From positions 5,704,001-5,768,000 of the forward strand of contig NZ_CP028158.1 of assembly GCF_003030345.1 (NCBI RefSeq): 64,000 nucleotides of DNA. The letters are read 5' to 3'. Shown piece after piece: positions 59,553 through 64,000 of this stretch. Made by a program: the position numbers and the translations under genes. How positions within the stretch are numbered: position 1 is the stretch's first letter; every line of letters starts with the position of its first letter. Origin of the DNA: Plantactinospora sp. BC1. GTDB lineage: Bacteria > Actinomycetota > Actinomycetes > Mycobacteriales > Micromonosporaceae. The notes below the pieces were generated by a model. That model was not told the origin of the DNA. It saw nothing but the letters and a program-made list of their open reading frames with translations, and searched no databases.

Positions 59553-60548
59553 TCACTCCGGCCTCGGCTTCCGGCTCATCAGGACGGCCATCGCGGCGTG
59601 CGGGTCGGCGCCCTCGTGGCAGACCCGCTCGACCTGCTCGGTGATCGGCATCTCCACGCCGTGCGCCCGGGAGAGATCCCGGATCGCCAGGCAGCTCTTC
59701 ACCCCTTCGGCGGTCTGCCGGGTCGCGGTCTGCGCCTGCTCCAGGGTCTCGCCCCGGCCCAGGTGCTCGCCGAAGGTCCGGTTCCGGGAGAGCGGCGACG
59801 AGCAGGTCGCGACCAGGTCGCCGAGGCCGGCCAGGCCGGCGAAGGTGAGCGGGTCGGCGCCGAGCGCCACGCCGAGCCGGGCCGTCTCGGCCAGCCCCCG
59901 GGTGATCAGGGTCGCCCGGGTGTTGTCGCCCAGCCCCATCGCGGTGGTGATGCCGTAGGCGAGCGCGATCACGTTCTTGACCGCCCCGCCCAGCTCGCAG
60001 CCGATCACGTCGTCGTTGGTGTACGGGCGCAGGTACGGCGTGTTGACCGACGCCTGCACCAGGGTCGCCCGGTCGGTGTCGGTGCAGGCGACCACGGTCG
60101 CGGCCGGCTGCTCGGCGGCGATCTCGGCGGCCAGGTTGGGGCCGGAGACCACGACGACCCGGTCCGCCGCCACCCCGGCGGTCTCCACGATCACCTCGCT
60201 CATCCGCTTGGTGGTGCCGAGTTCGATCCCCTTCATCAGCGATACCAGCGTGGAGTCGGGTTCGAGGTGCCCGGCCCACTCGGCGAGGTTGCCGCGCAGC
60301 GTCTGCGCCGGCACCGCCAGCACCACCAGGTCGGCGCCGGTGATCGCCTCGGTGGCGTCGGCGGTGCCGCGTACCGCCGCCGGCAGCCGGAGTCCGGGCA
60401 GGTAGTCGGGGTTGGTCCGGGTGCTCCGCAGCGCCTCGGCCACCGCCGGGCGGCGGGCCCAGAGGAGCACGTCCCGGCCGGCGTCGGCGAGCACCTTGGC
60501 GAAGGCGGTACCCCAGGAACCGGCGCCGAGCACGGCGACGTGGCTCAT
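59553..60548 (-). CDS. gpsA: NAD(P)H-dependent glycerol-3-phosphate dehydrogenase
   Basis: A 331-residue GpsA, making sn-glycerol 3-phosphate from dihydroxyacetone phosphate for phospholipid synthesis. The dinucleotide motif [15 protein letters not shown] is at residues 8-22, followed by [23 protein letters not shown] and the catalytic Lys in [13 protein letters not shown] (about 187), and [20 protein letters not shown]. Its ATG overlaps the stop of the acyltransferase gene upstream (ATGA), so the supply of glycerol phosphate and its acylation are co-translated. Confidence 0.97.
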   Translation of the reverse strand: MSHVAVLGAGSWGTAFAKVLADAGRDVLLWARRPAVAEALRSTRTNPDYLPGLRLPAAVRGTADATEAITGADLVVLAVPAQTLRGNLAEWAGHLEPDSTLVSLMKGIELGTTKRMSEVIVETAGVAADRVVVVSGPNLAAEIAAEQPAATVVACTDTDRATLVQASVNTPYLRPYTNDDVIGCELGGAVKNVIALAYGITTAMGLGDNTRATLITRGLAETARLGVALGADPLTFAGLAGLGDLVATCSSPLSRNRTFGEHLGRGETLEQAQTATRQTAEGVKSCLAIRDLSRAHGVEMPITEQVERVCHEGADPHAAMAVLMSRKPRPE

Positions 60549-61267
60549 GCCCGGTCCTCGGTACGCCGATTCGCCTGCGCCGACCAGAGCGGCGGGGGTG
60601 TCTCGCCCCGGACCTCGGCCAGCATGTCGCGCAGCCGCAGCATGATGGTGTCGGTCATCTCGTCGAGTACCGGCTTGCTCGGCACCGCACCGGCCCACCG
60701 GCTCAGGTCCACCGGCGGACCGGCGACCACCGTCACCGGGGTACGCGGCCGGAGGCTGACCTTCTTCGTCCGGGGGTCGAAGATCCGCTGTGGCCCCCAG
60801 GTCACGATCGGCACCACCGGGGCGCCGGTGGCCAGGGCGAGCCGGGCGGCACCGGTCTTGCCGCGCATCGGCCACAGCTCGGGCTCCCGGGTGGTGGTCC
60901 CCTCCGGGTAGATCACCACGGCGGCGCCGGAGCGGACCGCCCGGTCCAGCGCGTCCAGCGACCGGGCCGCGTCGACGGTGCCGCGCTCCACCGGAATCTG
61001 CCGGCACTTCAGCAGGATCTTGCCGATCACCGGCACCTTGAAGACGCTCGCCTTGCCCAGATAGCTCGGCCAGCGGCCGGAGTCGTAGATGAAGTGGGCC
61101 GAGACCAGCGGGTCGAAGTGGGAGAGGTGGTTGACCACGATGATCAGGCCACCGGACGACGGGAGGTGTTCCATGCCGCGCCAGTCGCGGCGCGTCCAGA
61201 CGGTCAGCACCGGCTTGACCACCGAGACGGCGAACCGTCGCCAGAACCCGAGCCTGCGCCGTGTCAC
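60545..61267 (-). CDS. plsC: 1-acylglycerol-3-phosphate acyltransferase (PlsC family)
   Basis: A 240-residue lysophospholipid acyltransferase. The HxxxxD motif is NHLSHFDPL (about residue 47), and the downstream blocks [25 protein letters not shown] and [10 protein letters not shown] bind glycerol phosphate and acyl donor. It probably acylates lysophosphatidic acid at the membrane. First gene of the run plsC-gpsA-cystathionine lyase. The GTG has GAGGAGG five bases upstream; a longer frame exists but is Arg/Gly-rich and unlike the family. Divergent from cofC across 245 bases, where I see no gene. Confidence 0.93.
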   Translation of the reverse strand: MTRRRLGFWRRFAVSVVKPVLTVWTRRDWRGMEHLPSSGGLIIVVNHLSHFDPLVSAHFIYDSGRWPSYLGKASVFKVPVIGKILLKCRQIPVERGTVDAARSLDALDRAVRSGAAVVIYPEGTTTREPELWPMRGKTGAARLALATGAPVVPIVTWGPQRIFDPRTKKVSLRPRTPVTVVAGPPVDLSRWAGAVPSKPVLDEMTDTIMLRLRDMLAEVRGETPPPLWSAQANRRTEDRA

Positions 61268-61512
61268 TGTGCCTCCTCGTCGTCCAACCCTGGCGCGGCC
61301 CGGCCGGGGCGCCACCCGGGCGTCCCGGCTCGGGTGGCGAGGTGACACCGCCCGTGCCCACCCCGGTCCGGCCCGCCACCGACCCGGGCCCGGGGTGCCG
61401 CCGCCCGCAGCGAAATCATGCCTGTTCGCCCCGGGTACGGCCAGCCAGGGGTATCCGCCGGCCGGCTGGGCCACCCGCCGGGCGACCGCCGGCGAACTGG
61501 CAGGATTGTCGC

Positions 61513-62157
61513 GTGGCAGAGCGGAACTGGACCGTGGTGGTGCCGGTCAAGCGCCTCGGGTCGGCGAAGAGCCGGCTGCGCGGGGCGCTCGACGGCGTAC
61601 CGCACGAACTGCTCGCCCTGGCGCTGGCCGAGGACACCGTCGAGGCCGTACTCGGCTGCCCGGCCGTCCGGGAGGTACTCGTGGTGACCGGTGACCCGGA
61701 GGCGACCCGTACCCTGGGCCGGCTCGGCGCCCGGATCGTGCCGGAGCCGCCGACCGCCGGGCTCAACCCCGCGTTCGCCCGGGGCGCGGCGGTCGCCGCC
61801 GACGGGCCGGTCGCGGCGCTCACCGCCGACCTGCCGGCGCTGCGCCCGGCCGAACTGGCCGAGGCGCTGCGGGCCGCCGGCGAGCCACCCGGGGTACGCA
61901 GCTTCGTCGCGGACGCCCCCGGCACCGGCACCGTACTCCTCACCGCCGCCCTCGGCGCGACGCTGGACCCCCGGTTCGGCCCGCACTCGGCGGCCGCGCA
62001 CGCCGCCTCCGGCGCCCGGCCGCTCACCGCCGCCTGGCCGACGCTGCGCCGCGACGTCGACACCCCGGCGGACCTGCGGGCCGCGGTCGCGCTCGGCCTC
62101 GGCCGGCAGACCGCCGCGCTCACCCGGCGGGCGACACCGGCCGGCGCGAAGCGCTGA
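61513..62157 (+). CDS. cofC: 2-phospho-L-lactate/phosphoenolpyruvate guanylyltransferase
   Basis: A 214-residue CofC/FbiD nucleotidyltransferase in coenzyme F420 biosynthesis; in actinobacteria it activates phosphoenolpyruvate with GTP. N-terminal WTVVVPVKRLGSAKSRL with the nucleotide loop, VVTGDPEATRTL, ALTADLPALRPAELAEAL with metal-binding Asp, FVADAPGTGTVLL and LRRDVDTPADLRAAVALGLG are characteristic. An AGGA site lies seven bases before the GTG. No other F420 genes are in the window, which is usual. Confidence 0.93.
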   Translation: MAERNWTVVVPVKRLGSAKSRLRGALDGVPHELLALALAEDTVEAVLGCPAVREVLVVTGDPEATRTLGRLGARIVPEPPTAGLNPAFARGAAVAADGPVAALTADLPALRPAELAEALRAAGEPPGVRSFVADAPGTGTVLLTAALGATLDPRFGPHSAAAHAASGARPLTAAWPTLRRDVDTPADLRAAVALGLGRQTAALTRRATPAGAKR

Positions 62158-62236
62158 GGCCCGGCCCGACCGGCGGGGAACGACACCGCCGCCGGTGCCG
62201 CCGCCCGAGGCCGACGCACCGTCCGGCCGACCGGTG

Positions 62237-62242
62237 TACGGT
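62237..62242 (+). promoter_or_regulatory. Leaderless -10 element of the cold-shock-like gene
   Basis: TACGGT lies 7 bases before the ATG at 62250 and no ribosome-binding site is present. Confidence 0.4.
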
Positions 62243-62249
62243 GCTGGGC

Positions 62250-62447
62250 ATGCAGGGCACGGTGGCCGACTACGACCCGCAGACCCGCACCGGCACGCTG
62301 CTGCTCGACGACGGCACCCGGGTCAGCTTTCCGGCGACCGCGTTCGACGCCTCCGGCCTGCGGCTGCTCCGCCTCGGCCAACGGGTCCGGCTGGAGCACG
62401 ACGAGACCGGCACGCTGGTCCGGATCACGCTGCCGACCTTCCCCTGA
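62250..62447 (+). CDS. Small cold-shock-like (OB-fold) protein
   Basis: A 65-residue protein. It starts MQGTVADYDPQTRTGTLLLDDGTRVSFP and later has GLRLLRLGQRVRLEHDETG, which follows the beta-strand pattern of cold-shock domains (GTVKWFNxxKGFGF replaced by GTVADYDPQTRTGTLL), but the aromatic RNP motifs are absent, so nucleic-acid binding is uncertain. The ATG was chosen over a GTG three codons upstream because TACGGT stands 7 bases before it (leaderless). Such genes are often found next to ppk and cofC in Micromonosporaceae. Confidence 0.75.
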   Translation: MQGTVADYDPQTRTGTLLLDDGTRVSFPATAFDASGLRLLRLGQRVRLEHDETGTLVRITLPTFP

Positions 62448-62462
62448 TCCGCTCGGGCAAAG

Positions 62463-62496
62463 TTCATTTTCGGTTAACCACCACCGGGGAATGATG
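62463..62496 (+). promoter_or_regulatory. Candidate PhoP box and -10 of ppk
   Basis: Two adjacent 11-base units GTTCATTTTCG (62463-62473) and GTTAACCACCA (62474-62484) match the direct-repeat layout of actinobacterial PHO boxes (GTTCA...). AATGAT (62491-62496) lies 6 bases before the GTG start and would be the -10, with the PHO box over the -35 region. Confidence 0.55.
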
Positions 62497-62502
62497 GGGT
62501 GG

Positions 62503-64000
62503 TGAGCACCCCACCGTCCCGACGCCCCCGCCCCGAGCGCAAGGCACGGCCCGCCGGGCACACCGACCGCGACCCGGCGGGCGAGCCGGACGGCACCGTC
62601 GAACCGGACACCGTCGCCGAACCGGACCGGTCGGCGGCGCTGGACCAGGCGGCCGACTCGGCCCGCGCCGCAGCCGGTGGCCCGGACCGCAGCCCGGCGA
62701 CCGGCCTGGCCGGCAACCCGGAACAGGGCCGGCGCGGCGTGCCGGCCACCGGGCCGGGCAGCGCCATCCCGGAGAGCGGCCTGGCCGCCCGCCCCGAGAG
62801 CACCGAACCGGCCGCCGAACCCGCCGCAGCACCGGCCGGGCCGCTGCCACCGGACCGCTTCCTCAACCGGGAACTCTCCTGGCTGGATTTCAACGCCCGG
62901 GTGCTGGCCCTGGCCGAGGACCCGGACACCCCGCTGCTGGAGCGGGCCAAGTTCCTCGCCATCTTCGCCAACAACCTGGACGAGTTCTACATGGTCCGGG
63001 TCGCCGGGCTGAAGCGACGGTTGCAGGCCGGGCTGCCGGTGAGGGGCGGCGACCGGATGCCGCTGAGCACCCAGCTCGAACGGGTCTCCCAGCGCGCCGC
63101 CGAACTGGTCGCCCGGCACGCCGCGTGCTTCGTCGACGAGGTACGCCCGAAGCTCGCCACCGAGGACGTCGCGGTACTGCACTGGGGCGAGCTGCCGGTG
63201 GCGGAGCGGCAGCGGCTGCGGACGTACTTCCGGGAGCAGATCTTCCCGGTGCTCACCCCGCTCGCCGTCGACCCGGCGCACCCGTTCCCGTACATCTCCA
63301 GCCGGTCGCTGAACCTGGCGGTGGTGGTACGCGACTCCGACGGCGGCTCGGAACTCTTCGCCCGGGTGAAGGTGCCGAACAACGTACCCCGGTTCGTCCG
63401 GGTCGAGCGGGACGTGCCCGGCTACCGGTTCCTGCCGGTGGAGGACCTGATCGCGGCCCACCTCGACCAGCTCTTCTCCGGCATGCAGGTGGTGGAGTGC
63501 CACCTGTTCCGGGTCACCCGCAACGCCGAGGTGGAGGTCGACGAGGACCGGGACGAGGATCTGCTCCAGGCCCTGGAACGGGAACTCGCCCGGCGCCGCT
63601 TCGGCCCGCCGGTACGCCTGGAGGTCGCCGCCTCCGTCTCCGACCACGTCCTCGACCTGCTCGTCCGGGAACTCGACATGGACAGCCAGGACGTGCTGCG
63701 GGTGCCGGGGCTGCTCGACCTGACCGCGCTCTGGCAGGTCTACAACGAGTCCAACCGGCCCGAGCTGAAGGACCCGCCGTTCGTGCCGGCCACCCATCCC
63801 CGGCTCGCCGAGGGTGAGGTGCCGCGCAGCGTCTTCGCCACCCTGCGCGACGGCGACATCCTGGTGCACCACCCCTACCACTCCTTCTCGACCAGCGTGC
63901 AGCGCTTCATCGAGCAGGCCGCCGCCGACCCGAACGTGCTGGCCATCAAGCAGACCCTCTACCGCACCAGCGGGGACTCCCCGATCGTCGACGCGCTGAT
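62503..64000 (+). CDS. ppk: RNA degradosome polyphosphate kinase (PPK1), 3' truncated by window edge
   Basis: The first 499 codons of polyphosphate kinase 1, which reversibly makes polyphosphate from ATP. A Pro/Ala/Asp/Glu-rich disordered N-terminus of about 115 residues is followed by the PPK N domain [20 protein letters not shown] and [20 protein letters not shown], then the head domain ([35 protein letters not shown]) and the start of the catalytic C1 domain with [17 protein letters not shown] and [16 protein letters not shown] at the window edge. The catalytic His residues lie beyond it. GTG start with AATGAT 6 bases upstream, probably leaderless, behind a likely PHO box. Confidence 0.96.

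Noticed and set aside
61416-63881. An 821-codon minus-strand frame
   Set aside because: Shadow of cofC, the small cold-shock-like gene and ppk; the real ppk frame is on the plus strand and leaves the window.

Overview
The window is very GC-rich (about 73 percent by eye) with NNC/NNG codon preference, many GTG starts and many 4-base ATGA/GTGA gene overlaps. Together with the gene content (FabG-FabI-HemH with an actinobacterial Cys-rich ferrochelatase tail, DUF3097, PucR, a MurL-type epimerase, CofC, NgcEFG-type chitin-sugar transporters) this points to an actinomycete, most likely Micromonosporaceae (Micromonospora/Plantactinospora type). The DNA looks chromosomal. I see no rRNA, tRNA, CRISPR array, phage or intact insertion sequence; the only mobile-element trace is a short IS110-like transposase tail near 53.1 kb.

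Layout. 0-2.7 kb: the end of a MoxR - DUF58 - VWA operon, with a repeat-rich gap that holds a 28-residue membrane micro-ORF and a hairpin hiding a Shine-Dalgarno site. 3.3-7.6 kb (minus): membrane acyltransferase with a secreted alpha/beta hydrolase, then a LuxR-type two-component system. 7.8-11.3 kb: fabG, inhA/fabI, ferrochelatase, HAD phosphatase. 11.4-18 kb: a multi-pass GT-C-like membrane protein, a hypothetical protein divergent from DUF3097, a serine hydrolase divergent from an NfeD/SPFH membrane pair. 19-26.8 kb: an ArsR-SRPBCC operon behind a double-operator promoter, an rRNA/tRNA methyltransferase, an epoxide hydrolase, PucR, a MurL-like epimerase divergent from a class III aminotransferase across two identical dyads, and a second acyltransferase.

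28.4-37.6 kb is the most coherent metabolic block: two complete but ATPase-less NgcEFG-type ABC importers (binding lipoprotein plus two permeases each) flank an N-acetylglucosamine-kinase-like gene and a MurR/RpiR regulator. This suggests uptake and phosphorylation of chitin-derived amino sugars, powered by an ATPase encoded elsewhere. 37.7-44.2 kb: acetyltransferase, a Pol I-like polymerase, a MobA-like nucleotidyltransferase, a YdjM-like membrane hydrolase and a Ser/Thr kinase with a repeat linker and extracellular sensor. 44.3-50.5 kb is an alpha-glucan block: GT4 transferase and debranching enzyme, divergent from a GH63-type glucosidase.

50.7-57 kb: secreted subtilase with two P domains, IS110 remnant, HD protein, MMPL transporter running antisense into a DUF998 gene. 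57.2-64 kb: ROK protein, then a PlsC - GpsA - cystathionine-lyase operon (minus), divergent from cofC, a cold-shock-like small protein and the start of polyphosphate kinase under a likely PHO box. Many genes here seem leaderless: a TANNNT-like -10 lies 6-8 bases before the start codon.
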